Shown one piece after another: positions 39,811-52,200 of a stretch of 64,000 nt of DNA. The stretch spans positions 31,672 to 95,671 of the forward strand of contig JAVSML010024275.1 in assembly GCA_038503035.1 (NCBI GenBank), given 5' to 3'. Both the position numbers and the translations under genes were made by a program. The notes under the pieces are model-generated. The model did not search any database, was not told the DNA's origin, and was given only the letters and a program-made list of their open reading frames with translations. The stretch is from Crocodylus rhombifer (lineage: Eukaryota; Chordata; Crocodylia; Crocodylidae). Each line of letters begins with the position of its first letter. Position 1 is the first letter of the stretch.

Positions 39811-39822
39811 AGATGGCGGAGC
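39811..39822 (+). promoter_or_regulatory. YY1-like element overlapping the EXOC6B start codon
   Basis: AGATGGCGGAGC, preceded by GGGA, closely matches the YY1 consensus AAGATGGCGGC, which is common at start codons of TATA-less genes. The ATG is embedded in the motif. Confidence 0.5.
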
Positions 39823-39910
39823 CGGGCAGCCTGGAGGCGGCGGCGGAGCACGAGCGGATCCTGCGGGAGATCGAGAGCACGGATACGGCCTGCATCGGCC
39901 CCACGCTCCG
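39813..39910 (+). CDS. EXOC6B: Exocyst complex component 6B, coding exon 1 (partial gene)
   Basis: First coding exon of EXOC6B, a SEC15 paralogue of the octameric exocyst that tethers secretory vesicles to the plasma membrane and acts as a Rab11/Rab8 effector. It encodes 32 residues plus two bases, starting MAEPGSLEAAAEHERIL and ending ESTDTACIGPTL. The HERILREIESTDTAC block is nearly invariant in vertebrate SEC15 proteins. Ile in ACIGPTL and the Glu-rich start fit EXOC6B better than EXOC6. The exon ends CTCCG before a GTACCG donor, leaving an Arg codon in phase 2. The ATG sits in AAGATGGCGG within a CpG island. Exon 2 was not found in the remaining 24 kb, which fits the very long first intron known for this gene. 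Placement opposite SPR matches mammalian synteny. Confidence 0.93.
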
Positions 39911-41737
39911 GTACCGCTCCCCTGCCGCCCCCGCGCGCGGGGTCAAGCGCTTCTTGTCGGGCTGTGGTGCGCGGGCGCCGGGGCCACGTCTCCCCGCGCT
40001 CCCGTGTGTGTGTGGGAGGTGGTGAGGAAGGGTCCTGAGGGTCTGGGGTAGCAGTAGGGCCGGGGCTTGACAGGCCTCTTGAAGCCGCTCGTGTTGCACG
40101 GTCCCTCGGGGCCGGTTTTGGGCAGGGCTGGAGGGCGAGGGGTGTGTGTGGGTCGCCCCCCGGCCCGGCCCGGCCCTGCCCTGCCCGGGGCGAGGGGTGT
40201 GTGCGAGTCACCCCCTGGTCCATGGAGTGGGGCCGGGCGCCCTTCAAACCCGTCGTGGCAGGGATGCGAGTGCCTCTCCTCAGGCTGGGGGTGCAACGAA
40301 CCCAAAAGTGGCCGATCAAACCTGGCATGAGGTGCCTGCCAGGGCTTTGCCTGCGTCCGTGTCCTTGGGGTTGAATTACTGTTTTTATCGCATTCAAGAG
40401 TGGGGTTTTTTTGGGTGGTTTGAGTGTGCGATTTAATGTTCCAGATTCAACCGATTTATATTTTTCAGCCTGCCTCTTCCAACCCCTTCAGGAGTGTGTG
40501 TTTGTGTGCATTTTGTCCTTCGATGGAGCCAGCTGTCACATTGAATGTGGTGCTTGTAACAATATGTATAAATAGGAAGGATGTGGAGACTTTACCACAT
40601 GCCCCAGAATCTGCATGAAAGTTATTTTTTATTGTTTTAACTATTGTCTTGGCTTTGTCTTGCAAAAAAAGGAGGAAAAAAAAAAAGGCATGACTAATTG
40701 CAAAGCCTGGCTATGGGTACAATTACCATCCTGATGATATGAGTTAATGCTTCTGTTTGGTTAATAGAGCCTTTGTTCGCTTATTAAACACCCTTTGCCA
40801 GCGGTTCTTGCGAGTACCCTCTTTCATTGGGAAGAGCTCTTTGCCTAATGTATTGTAGCTGCTGACTTTTTTTTTTTTTTTTTTTTTGTTTCCTCTCGGG
40901 TGGAGATGAGCATGGTTACAGGAGTGCTGATGTTATTGATGCGCGCCCTCCCACTCACTCCCTGTCACTGTGCTGGACTCATTTCTCCAAGTCTAGGTGT
41001 AGTGTTTCGTCCTTCCAGTTTTTTCTTTGTGATGCAGTTTACGATTTTGCAGCAGTGATTTCTGCTGCATTGTTAATCTGGAAGACACGATAGTGATCTG
41101 TGAAGTCAAAACCTGTTTCACATGAGAGATCACCTCTCTATATATTCTTGGTTTAAAGAGCAAGTAAATGATACCCATCTGGGGCCTGTTCTTATCCAGT
41201 TTGCACATAATTCACACACCTGGCCTCATAGAAACCAGATCATACATTTTTACAAGTAAAATATCAGTTGCTCCCTCCAAATAAACCCTCTGTGTAGCTC
41301 ATGAGCACAGAAGTCTGTTCTGATTAGCTCATGGGATGCTAATGATACAAATAGGCAGCTGATATTTATTATCCAGTGTTGAGGTCCATCAGGGTAGTAC
41401 ATTTTTTAACATTAGCGGCTTCAAAACTAAATTAATTATGTTACCAAAAACTTATTGTTTTTAAAACTTTTCTTACCTGCCCCCCCTTACGACAGGTTTT
41501 AATTTTTACTTTTGTAATGAGACTGACTAGCTTTTGTCACTTGCAGTTTTCTCTTTGGGCACTAGCCCAAAGCTGTTGAGTTTGGGATTTTAATGCTACA
41601 TGGTACAACTAATTCTAGATGGATAAGTAGCAATCTTTTAGGAAAATGGTTCCAAGTACTGGATTTTTAGTCTGACTGTGTCCCTTTCAGAAGTGAAAAA
41701 TTATGCTGGGAGCTGGATCTTTTTAAAATGAATTAAA
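39911..41737 (+). other. EXOC6B: EXOC6B intron 1, first part
   Basis: Begins with the GTACCG donor. The first 420 bases are CpG-island sequence, and the rest drops to AT-rich composition. A T24-type run lies near 40868. No further exon was seen. Confidence 0.6.
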
Positions 41738-41830
41738 ATGACCCCCCCCCCCCAAAAAAAAAACAACAAAAAACAAAAACAAACAAACAAACAAAAAAAA
41801 AACCCAGAACAAAACAAGGCAAAAAAAACG
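41738..41830. repeat. C-run followed by A-rich simple repeat
   Basis: About ten C followed by a long A-rich tract with AAAC and CAAACAAACAAA units. It may be the tail of a retroposed sequence or plain low complexity. Confidence 0.8.
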
Positions 41831-42798
41831 AGGAGAGGGTGGCATGCCTAGGAATCATCTGTCCGTTGACATCAGATGTAAGTTGTGGTTTTTTGCTCTG
41901 TAAGATGTACTGCAGGAGACTTTAAATTTCCTAATTTTGATGCATTCAGCAGAGGACAAATTGGGCATCAGACTCTAGGCATATCTTTGAACTTTTCTAC
42001 ATGAATCTGCAATGGTCTCGAAGCTAGGGGAGGGCTCTAGTTTTGATATTCCCTGTTTAAATGTGATTGGTGTGGAAGTGATTCTAGCCTGTTTGTTTTT
42101 TCCTAATTAGGTAGGGAGGGAATTTTTTTTTTTCTTTCTTTCTCTCCTTTTTATTATTCTTATTTTGCTTCCCTGCTCCAGAGAGCTTATAGTCTAAACT
42201 GTACATAAAGCAAACATGCTACACTGGGGAGCCCAGAGAAATGGATGTGAATGAAGTGACTCATTTCTTGTGGACATCATGGAAGAAGTGTCTTCCGGAG
42301 TCAGACTACTATATCTTCTAGGAATAGTAGTTTCATAATGTGCTTTAGATGTAGAATCTCTGCTGATGCTGTAGCAAATAGCACTGAAATCCTGCTAGTA
42401 AGAAGGGCTTGTCCTCACGGAGTTGCAATATTTATTGTTTAATTGTCCTGGTTTCTGATTCATCATAGATAAAGGATATGCTTGCCTGGTGTGAATATAA
42501 TTTTAATGGTGTAAAAGTGCTGATGCTTCTGCTTGTTGGCATTTAATGAATGGTTGTGGTAACTAGCTCCTAAGCACTATCGGATCTCATTGTGCTAGAT
42601 GCCATGTAGTCATCGGACAAGCTCTTTGGGGAAGGAACCATGCTTGTAATCCTTTCCTATTTAGCTGATCTCATTTAATGTGGAATTTGAGGAAGCATTG
42701 ACACAGCATTGGTCCTTGTGATAGGCCACAGTCCATGCATGCTAGTGGCTCTACCATGATCAAATTCTACCATGATGGCCAGAAAAAGTGGGTGGTTT
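41831..42798 (+). other. EXOC6B: EXOC6B intron 1, nothing recognised
   Basis: No exon or repeat family was identified. Confidence 0.4.
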
Positions 42799-42899
42799 GT
42801 TTTTTTGTTTTTTTGTTTTTTTGTTTTTTTGTTTTTTTGTTTNNNNNNNNNNGTTTTTTTGTTTTTTTGTTTTTTTGTTTTTTTGTTTTTTTGTTTTTT
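42799..42899. repeat. GTTTTTTT octamer array with assembly gap
   Basis: Perfect 8-base tandem repeat GTTTTTTT on both sides of ten N at 42843-42852. The gap interrupts the array, so its true length is unknown. Confidence 0.95.
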
Positions 42900-43634
42900 C
42901 ATGGAGCATAAGGAGTGATTGCACTTGTTTGTGGGAAGTTCCACCCAGGTGTGAGGGGAAGCATGGGAGAAAACACAAAGATGCTTGCTCGCTTATTTGA
43001 AAATTGGCTGATGGGGACTGATCAGAGGTGAGCATTGCTTCTAATGATACAGACTAAGAGACAACTGCTATGGTGGCCCTGGCAGGTAAGGGGGATGCAG
43101 TGCAGCAGTATAGAGGGACACAGCACAGGTTTGATTCCTTTGAAAAAGCTACCTGATGGCACTTTTGTACCACTTCAGAACAAAATCTGTGTTGACCACC
43201 TGCTTTTGTACCTTAATAGTTGTTTCTAGTGGAGCTCTGATTCTCATGTGCCTGTCTTCCGAGCAACTCCCTTTATTTGCAAATATTTATAGACCGACTT
43301 CTGCAAGTAAAAACCTTGCTCAGAAGAACTGGTCAGCTGCTAGCTCAGCTTCCCTCGTCTATGCGGCTGCTGTGGTTCTTTTGAATATGATGTTGTGAGT
43401 GTTGGTGTGTGGGAGGGAGGAGCTGTGTATTTTTTGAGAGGTTTTTTGGGGTTGCTTTTTTTCTGGCAGAGCGATAGCCCCTCTGTAGGAGAGGGGGGTG
43501 CAGGCATGGGAGGGACATCACAGCAGGAGACAGGGATCTCTTTTGGGTGAGGGCAGGGGAGTGAGGGGGTGGGTATGCTGGAATTGGGGAGAGTAGGAAT
43601 AATTTTCTTAATATCTGCATGTAAATGGTGGTTG
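42900..43634 (+). other. EXOC6B: EXOC6B intron 1, nothing recognised
   Basis: No exon or repeat family was identified. Confidence 0.4.
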
Positions 43635-44275
43635 GCTTGGAGCAGTGGTCTCTAAACTTCTTTGATTGTGCACCCCTATCAGTAAAAAATTTTTGAGCAC
43701 GCACCCCCATGTATATTTATTTATAAATTATATACATGTACTACTGTACTAATATATTATGTACATTATAAAATATGCACAAAAAATAGAAATTAAATTG
43801 TCATTGTTTTTACCTTGTAATGTGGCTGATGAAGAGCTCCTACTAGGAGTAAGAGAAGTGTCAGCTCTGCCATTTTCTTGTTGTTCGCTTGTGCTCACGT
43901 TATTAGTATTATCTTGAATCCGTGGTTTCTTTGCAGGAATCTTTTTAAGCCACTTGTCCATTTTGTGAGGGTTAGTTTAGTTGAAACTAGATAATATAAT
44001 CTGTAAATCCACTTAACCAGGCACGTAAACTGCAATATGTCACAATACGCTGAAAGCGAATGAACACTTCTTCCCTCGGGATACCTCGCGTACATATGTG
44101 ACACGTGACCGTCGGACATACAGACTGAGTGAGGGTGCTAGTGTCAATCTGTATATTAAATATTAGTAAAGATAATTTCTTTCTTATTTTTTTTAGATTA
44201 AAAAAATACAAGTTCTAATATTTTCTTTGTGCACCCACTGCGGTGCACCCCACTTTGGAGACCACTGACTTGGAG
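43635..44275 (-). mobile_element. hAT element with transposase remnant and 8-bp target duplication
   Basis: Element 43643-44267, 625 bases, with 10-base perfect terminal inverted repeats CAGTGGTCTC. Flanks GCTTGGAG (43635-43642) and ACTTGGAG (44268-44275) match seven of eight. On the minus strand it encodes MDKWLKKIPAKKPRIQ (start at 43961), resembling the N-terminus of ZBED5-like hAT transposases, for about 70 residues before a stop. It looks like an internally deleted derivative of an autonomous element. Confidence 0.88.
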
Positions 44276-45069
44276 GGTTTGCTTTTGTGGGTGTTGTGCA
44301 GGGAACGTAAACCATGTTAGATCCTTGTTGAAGAGCCTTTGGATGACACTGGAATAAAGAGAAGGAATTTCAGGATGTTTCTCCTCTGTTCAGCCTCAGT
44401 ATTTCCTTTTGCTAATTATATTGTAGCACTCCTAATCATGCTCCTTCATACAAACCTAGGTTCTCAAAGATCATCCATTACTGTTACGTGACTGATAACC
44501 CGCTCGGTAAAATGCCTTGCTGTCCTAAAATTCTCTCCAGGCTAATCTGTTGCGTAGACGTCTTCCCCATAATCAGTGCACTGATTTGATTCTTCTTCCT
44601 TTTTTCTGTTTGTTGCATTTTAGTAAATCCATCTTATTGCAAGGAAGGTAAATCTAGATGCAGTTTCACCAAAATAGTACAGCAAACAACTGCTACCTCC
44701 CTCTCTGGTAATGGGATGGCTCTGCACATCCCGATTTTTTTTAAATTGTATTCCCTCTCCTTTTAAAAGAAAAAAAAATCATCTTGCCTTGCAAGCTCAT
44801 GCCCGACTTTCTGTCCGTTATGTCTTCTAAATGCCTTTCGGCATTACTGGGTTCCCAGTGTCTCCCTTCTATTTAAATGTGTTTGGATAGTTCTTTTGTA
44901 TGTTTGCATGGTTATATTATCTTTTTTTCTTTAAAGCTGTATCTTAATTCTCACTTTATTTTTCTTGTGTATGTCTTTATTAATAATTTGCACATATTCC
45001 AAACACAGTATTTTTTATCTATATCTATCTATATATCACTGGTTTACTCCCTCTTCTAGATTCCTAATA
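44276..45069 (+). other. EXOC6B: EXOC6B intron 1, nothing recognised
   Basis: No exon or repeat family was identified apart from short AT-rich tracts and a TCTATATCTATCTATATATC microsatellite near 45015. Confidence 0.4.
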
Positions 45070-45650
45070 AATGATTCATAGGTTTGATAGAAATTAGGGC
45101 TGGAAGGGACTATTAGATCATTGTAGTCTGACTTCCTGTGTATCACAGACCAGTAGACTTTTACCTAGTTCCCCCTGTATTGAGCCCAAATAACTTGCTT
45201 TTTAGAAGGTGATTGTAGATGAACTCTTCTGGATTTGAAGATGCTGAGGGCTAGAAAATCCACCACTTCTTTTAGTCTGTTCAGGTGGTTAATCACTGGT
45301 AACAAGTAGTATCTTTCCCCCCAACTTGAATTTTTTGGCTTCAGCTCCAAGCCATTGGTTTTTGTTGCATTTCTCTGCTAGGCTGAAGAACTGTTCAATA
45401 ATCGGTGTTACTTATCCTGTGAAAGTGCTTCTCCATTGTAATCAAGTTTGCATCTTAATCTTTTTGATAAATTATACAGATTGAGCACTTTGTCAATGTA
45501 ATGCACTTGTCCTTGGATTATTTTTGTGGCTTTCACGTTCATCCTTTCCAATTTTATTTTTTTAACTTTTAATTCTGTCTTCAGCACTGAAAACTTTCTT
45601 ATTTTGGTCTCAGCACCGCTGTAGGCAGGGACAGAAGTTCCTCCTTATCC
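45070..45650 (-). mobile_element. Old CR1 fragment
   Basis: Left end AATTAGGGCTGGAAGGGACT is the complement of a CR1 3' tail region. ATCCACCACTTCTTTTAGTC, TTCCAGCTCCAAGCCATTGG-like text and TGGCTTTCACGTTCATCC follow in CR1 order. It is diverged and non-coding. Confidence 0.75.
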
Positions 45651-45890
45651 CTCTATCCTGTTCTTTACCATTCTGCCTATCTGACATCTGGAAATTATTT
45701 CAGAAGTGACTTTTGTACTCCAGATCATTAATGGAATAGTGTTGGGCCTACTCCATTTCCATGTGGAAAGAAAGCCACTAGAACTATGTTCCGTTGACAA
45801 CAATGTTTTGAGATTTGCCAGTTAATCTATGTATCATGTGCTGTGATATTGTATGGTATTAGCTTTTTAATTGGAATGTCATGTAATATG

Positions 45891-46183
45891 GTTTAAGCCC
45901 ATGGCTTTCAATTTTTTAGACTTGAGGCACCCTTTGGAAAATGCCAGCTCTTAGTTTTCACTCTTTTTGTAATGGAAGAATGGTTTTTGTTGCTAAGAAC
46001 TCGGACCACAACAAGTTGGAATATTTTGAACACTGGATTTCAGTATGAAAACTCTGAGTTGCTTGTGAACCAGGTTTGCACACCTAACAGTGCTAATGTT
46101 ATGTGGCATTCCACAGCACCCTTAAAAGGATCTCAAAGCACTCGGGATGTTGTTGCACCTGGTTGAGAATCACTGGTTTAAGA
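45891..46183. mobile_element. Non-autonomous hAT element with 8-bp target duplication
   Basis: Element 45899-46175, 277 bases, starts CCATGGCTTTCAA and ends TTGAGAATCACTG, imperfect inverted repeats of hAT type. Flanks GTTTAAGC (45891-45898) and GTTTAAGA (46176-46183) match seven of eight. A second copy of the family lies at 15721-16007. Confidence 0.85.
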
Positions 46184-46257
46184 TGATTAAATCTGTGCAG
46201 TACTTTAACCAGATCCGTTATGTCACCAGAGAATGAAATCATGCATGTTTGAGACCT

Positions 46258-46258
<1 letters not shown>

Positions 46259-46290
<32 letters not shown>
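46259..46290. repeat. Poly-T tract
   Basis: About 31 consecutive T. No retroposon body was recognised on either side. Confidence 0.9.
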
Positions 46291-46293
<3 letters not shown>

Positions 46294-49200
46294 TAAAATC
46301 ATCTTGGTTACTATTTAAACATTTTTAATAATTTAATTAACCCATATCAGCTTTTCCATGAAACTGCCTGGGATTGGTGTCAGACAAACTGGCATTTAGT
46401 TACTTGGATTCTCCCTTGCCCAATGTGATATGCTAATATGGTATTACTGGAGTGATGTTAACATTTGTCTGGCTTCTGGAGTTTCCCTGGTATTCCAAGA
46501 TTTAGTTAAGTTTAACAGGAGCATATTGGAAATCTCAGGTCAACTCACTTTGGTCTCCTGGGTTCAAGTCATTTAGGCCTACTGTCTTTAAAAATGTTTT
46601 AGTCCTTATCAACCTTGATGATTGAGAAGTACTCTGTCTCTCATGATGTATTCATTATCTTGTTTCTTTCCAAATACAGCAGAAATATAAGGAATATTTC
46701 TGTCTCTTTTGTGTTGTGTTTTACCATTTTGATTTAGTAATTATAATATTGCTAGGACTTCTTTTATTCTTAATCCACTAAAATACAATCTCTTTGTCTT
46801 TGCCAGAGGCATCTTCCCCTTATCTTTAGCTTCCCTTGTCAATTAGGATTAGTAGTAAGACTGGTTGGTAGTTCCTAGTATCTCTTCAGAACTCAGTGTA
46901 TTACTTTACATTAAAGAAGTCAGGGCAGAATGGTACCTTTTTATAGATGGACTAATTTGGAGAGGTGTAAGCTTTAGTAAGCAAATTCTGCCTAACTTCA
47001 GGCTAGCATAGCTATCTACATCCCATTGCTTTACATGGTTATGTACCCCCCCCCCCTCCCATTTTAAGTCCACACGTGTTTCTTTTGTCAACTGGAATAA
47101 TTTTACTTACAACTATAATCAAGTTTTCCTTGCAAAATTTGTTTTTTCATGTAAGTGCCTTTACATTAAAACAAATCCTCCTCAAGTGCCTGATAAAGCC
47201 TACAAACGTTTAGGGATGAGGATGTAACCGACATGGCAGAACTGCTCTTCATCATGGTGTTCATAATTGTTTTCTGATCTTATACCCCCCTCCACCATGA
47301 GTTTCTCATCTTTACTTGGCTTCTAAATGTTATGAGGCAGATAATGCCCTCTTGTTATGCGGCTGTGCAATGCCTGGTTGTGGCTGCAGAACTGTACCTC
47401 AGTGCAAATTTGCCCAAGACTCTTGATCTATACTTTTTCCCTAGCAAGGGGTCGTATGGCTTGGGACACTGTTTTAGTGTCTTCTGTGGTTCTGAGCAAG
47501 TTAAGACCAAAATATATTAAACGAGGCCTCTGTTCTTGTGTGCCAGTTTGCAGGTGCCCACTCTGGAAGTTTTTGGGCTTCGTTTTTGGAAGTATTCAGC
47601 ATCTCCAACTTGGCAATAAGAATAATGGGTTCTTATTACTTCTGGTCATCAGGTCCAACAAGTCTTGGGTTAAGGAGTCAAGGATGGAGGCAGTGTAACT
47701 TGGAGAAGAAAATACTGGCCTAACTGTTCTCCCTCCATCTATAAAAATGTGGCTGTAGTCATAAAAACAGGCTGTTTGACTAGCTCTTCTACTCTTAACT
47801 CTCTGAGGTTGGAGTGACTGCGACACCCTCAGACTAATTTTTGGGCTATTTCAGCATCTGGTTATGGTCCTCCCTGGTGGTCTAGTCTCCAAATGACAGT
47901 AGCTTAGAGCTGATGCACTCTGTCCTCTCTCTGCTGCCCTGTCATGTCCCCTGCCTTGGGCTGATCTGTGGGTAGAGCCTGGACCTGGTATGACTCCCCT
48001 AAGAAATACCCACCCCAGCTGCTTGTGCTATGCAGGAGGCCTGGAAAGCTGCCGAGAGTGACTTGATGGTTGCAGATGCTGTTGAGATGACAGACAGCAA
48101 AAATATATTTACGCAGCCATCATGTCTTTAACATTTTTATCTTTGTATTGGAAATCTTCTGACCACTTATTTGAGACTCTAGGGAATAATGTTTCTCATG
48201 TGATGCTGAGCAGGCTAAGGCAGGCCTATTCCTTCAGAATTACTTCAATTAAAAAAAAAATACAAGCTGCCTCTAGAGGAATCTGTCATGGAGATGCAGC
48301 CCAGACTGTCTAGACACTAATTTTTGTCCATTGAGCTAGCTCAGGAAGCTGCTTGTATTGAGAGGCAATTTACAGTTGTTACAAGTTGAAGAGAATCCTT
48401 GAGAACATCTTTTAGCCCTTCCTTCTGCTACCTAGATGGGGAGAGCGTAATCTTGTGAAAATGAGACTGCTCCAGCCTGTGCCAGTGCTCTCATGCCCAT
48501 AATTGAGTCCCTTAAAAAAGGCAACTTAATGCAAGCCCACTTGAAGGATGGTTAACATTGCACTCTGCTAATGTCCTGTACAAAATGCTCTTGCAGCAAA
48601 AAAAGCATCTGCACTAATTCTGATACCTGTACTGCTCTTCCTTTAGCTCTAGGAGTGCGTGTATGTGCATTGGCTAGGCTGAATTTGTACTGTATAGCGT
48701 TGTTCCTGGAGCATTGTCTATTGTATAATTGCCTTTGCTCTTGCAGTTCTGAGTCCTAATTCTGCAGACACCTCTGTGCTGGTAAATTGTTCCCTGTCTA
48801 ATAATAACCTATATTTTTAAATGTATTCCCATGCTCATAGGGGCTTGATCCAGGGTAGAGGGCTGTCCAGACAGCGGTTTGCAGGACTGAGACCTTAGTT
48901 TTGCTACAGACTGCATTAGCTTCCTCCTTGAACTCAGAAAGCAAGTTCCTTTCTAGATTTAAGTTCACTGGCACCAGTCACCTCTGTAATATGCCTAACT
49001 TGCCCCTTGAGAGTAATCAGACACTGGTTCCTATTTTTGAGGCCTGGAAGTGGCTGGACCATTCTTCAGAGAGTTTTTGTTTTTTCTCTTAAGAACAAAT
49101 CTACTGAGTTGCTGGCTTTTAATTTGTGCGTTAGCCTCTGGATGCATTTTGCTGCTTATAATAAAACAAATGGTGCTAGTACTATGGTAGCACTATTTTC

Positions 49201-52200
49201 AGAAATGCAGTCTTATTACTGTGACTATGAAGTAGGCCTCTCAGTAGTTCTGGGGTTGTGAGTGTGTTGAGATTTAATTTTGGGGGCGGGGGGATGGGGA
49301 TTCTCTTTTGGTGAGTACTGTTTGTCATGAACCGTTGATTGACTTGCTTATATTATGTGTGGTGGTGGTCTAAATTGAACTAAATGAATCACAGGACTTG
49401 GAGTAAATATGTTTGGCTTCATTTTTCCTGGCTCAGCCACTGACTTGTTGGTTGACCTTGGCATAGTCCTGACACTGCTGTGCTTCATTTTTCCTTTTTA
49501 AAATATAGATTGCTACCCTTCTTAGGGGTGCTATGAGGGGATGAAAGGTGCCATTGAGATAGAAGCTAGTTATCGCACAAGCTGGATTTCTTTTGTGACC
49601 CTTGTGCTGGTGGGGTGGGAGGACAGGTATAGCTTTGCTAGTGCTGTTCCTATATTGCTGCTTCACACTAGTCCCATGGTCTGTTTTTATTGCTGGTGGG
49701 TTGGCAGTCTTTCATCTTGAGCTCGTGATCAGCCAGATCCTTAGGGATCCAGGTGGTGATGCAATATGGAAGATGTGTTCAAATAGCTTTTTTGTGCAGT
49801 TTCTGGGTGCTGATGGACATGGCCACCTCAATGACTTGGTTTTCTAGGATCTTATAACAAGTGGTATTGCTTGAGCCCTTCCTTCCCCTGGCCTTTCTAA
49901 TTAGGGGTTGGTCTTCCCTTTTTTTTGGCTTCCAACAGCTGTTCATCCTGTGGACAAGCAAGCTCTATGGTGATATTTTTTTCTTGCAGATGTGTACCTG
50001 AGGTCTTCTAAATCAGTAGTATGCCTAGCTTTCTGGATTCCTATAGTCTCTGTAGGTATAAAGTGACATTTCATGCTCTCTATTTTTTTGTTACTGGGCC
50101 ATGCGTGTGCTCCTATTACTTACTATAACTTACCACCACATTTTAGGAGTCCAAGTTCTGGACCAGGACCCACTGTGGTAGGTACTGTACAAATGCAGAG
50201 CAAGATGATGCCCCTTTCCTGAAAGATCTTGCATCCAAAGTAGCAGGTATTCTCTATTTATATTGGGGGTATGGCTTTTTGAAGTTGCCAGGTAACATGA
50301 GCTGAGGATCAAGTACTTAATATTTCACAGCTCTCATTTTGGGAAACATTGCTTGGTGATATCTCTAATGCATTGTCTTCTAAGTCTCTTTTCCTCTTAA
50401 GAGTCTGGGTATGCCACATGCATGGCCTTTGGGAGCTTGTCTAGGAGTGGACAAATTGACTTTGAATTTAAGGTGCTTGATTGGGTCAGGAGGACTTTCT
50501 GGTGGACAACAATTTTGCCTTGTGGAACTTGCTGTAGTGCAGCTTTCTGGTCTCTGCCAGGCTTGCAGCCCAGGGTCCAAGCGGCTGAGCAGTGCCCCGT
50601 GAGCAAATCTGACCTTGCTGCTGGCACATCTTCTGGAGAACTGACAGCTGGCCCGTTCTGATTTTCTCCTGTGGCTCAGGTGGGCAAATCCATTTGGTCT
50701 GTCAGGCAGTCAAGGGTTAAAATGTCACGTGTCCTAAGAAAAGGTGCTTTTTTTTTTTTTGGGTGGTTGTCCAGCTCTGATTAACAGCTCTGATTAACAA
50801 TTTCCTTCATCCTGGCTTCCAGCAGGGTGCAAGTCTGCTTCACACAGTTATCAGGGCAGCTGAAGTGAATTGAAATTAAGTAAGGGAGTATTGTGCCTGT
50901 GAAGACTGCTTTCAAGGGCACTCTAAAATGATTATCTGTCTGAGTTGGCAAACTGCATATTGTTGGCTGTGAATGCCCTAATTCTCTTGTGACTGAGCAG
51001 GACTTTCACAATGATGGTTCTGCTCCTCAATCTGAATGCTCGGGGTGTGGGTGCCTGTTCTGGGGAACTGATAGCAGCCTCTCATCTGCACATGATTTTT
51101 TTCATGCCCTTCCTCTTATGAGCAGAAGCCCAGCGAGAGCTGAATGCAGCCAAGTCGTTGTGCAAGGAGCTCCGTAGGTACTTTTTGCTTTACAAAGAAT
51201 GCTGATAGCATGTTGCATAAATTTAAAAATGTTTCTCTGGAATTTGCTCCTGTAGTTGGCTGCCGGCCAGGTGCTTTGTCTTGCACGGCGCTGCCCTGCC
51301 CAGTGTGTTGGATGCTGTATGATGACTTTTGTGGGAAGGTGATTTATTCATAGCTGTGTGCCAACTTCTGACATGGCTGTCCTCCCCCAGACCCATGCTA
51401 GCACTTCCTTTGCAACCCAGAGTGGCTTTTTGTCTACAATGAAATAATTCCCCTCTCTACCCCTCTTTCACTTAAAAACTTTTTTCCTACATAGTACTGA
51501 TAAATGGAGAATGTAACCATCCCATTTTGTAAATGTCACTTCTGACAGGCATGAAGGCTGAGGATGCAGCTGCTTCTGTGACTTGGTCCTTGTCTGCTTT
51601 TGATCATCTCCTGTTTTCTGGGGGTTTTTTCTAACAGTGAGAGCCCGTGAACAAGCCTCCTCCCCATTGTCCAGTGTCACGTGCGGATCAGTGATTCATC
51701 AGCTTTGCATCCAGCCCTAGACCTCTGTGAAGCTCTTTCATCAAGGGAGCAGAGGCATAGGTGGGAAAGCACAAAGTTCACTGGTGTTTTTCCTTTCCTT
51801 TTCATTCTGCTAGGAGGAGAATGGCTCCAGATTTTCTAGATCTGCTACCAGCAAGAGGTGGATAGGGGAGAGAGGAAGCCCTTGATAGCAGCTGTGGCTG
51901 CTATCTTGAGTTAAGTCTGCACCTGTCTTTGGGGCACAAGTGGTGAGTGGTGCTGATCTGCAGTAAAGCAGGTCCTGTACAACTGCTGCTGCTCAGTGGC
52001 ATCTACTAGGAAGCTGACAGATGGCATGAGGCAGGCCATACGTTTTTGTGCTCAGGATACAGAAGTGCAGAACAACAGCCTGTCCACCAGCTGTAAGGCA
52101 CTGTTACTTGCCCAAAGTAGGACAAGTGCTATTCGGTTTTCCCGGGTGAGGGGTAGGGAATGTCTGACACTTCTTCCTTGAGCCTTCCTGGAGGGATTTG

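Larger units (their letters stand above)
39640..40330. promoter_or_regulatory. EXOC6B: EXOC6B CpG island and promoter
   Basis: CpG-dense stretch centred on EXOC6B exon 1, extending about 170 bases upstream and 420 bases into intron 1. There is no TATA box. It contains GGGCGGGG-type GC boxes, an ACTACATTTCCC site and a YY1-like site at the start codon. Confidence 0.8.

Noticed and set aside
39645..39812. Upstream in-frame ATG for EXOC6B
   Set aside because: The extension of 56 codons has no similarity to SEC15 N-termini, while family conservation begins just after the ATG at 39813.
39813..39910. Assignment to EXOC6 instead of EXOC6B
   Set aside because: The residues around ACIGPTL and the linkage to SPR both favour EXOC6B.
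39678..40397. 239-codon minus-strand reading frame across EXOC6B exon 1
   Set aside because: GC-rich antisense frame with Pro/Arg/Thr low complexity and no domain. It overlaps the real exon.
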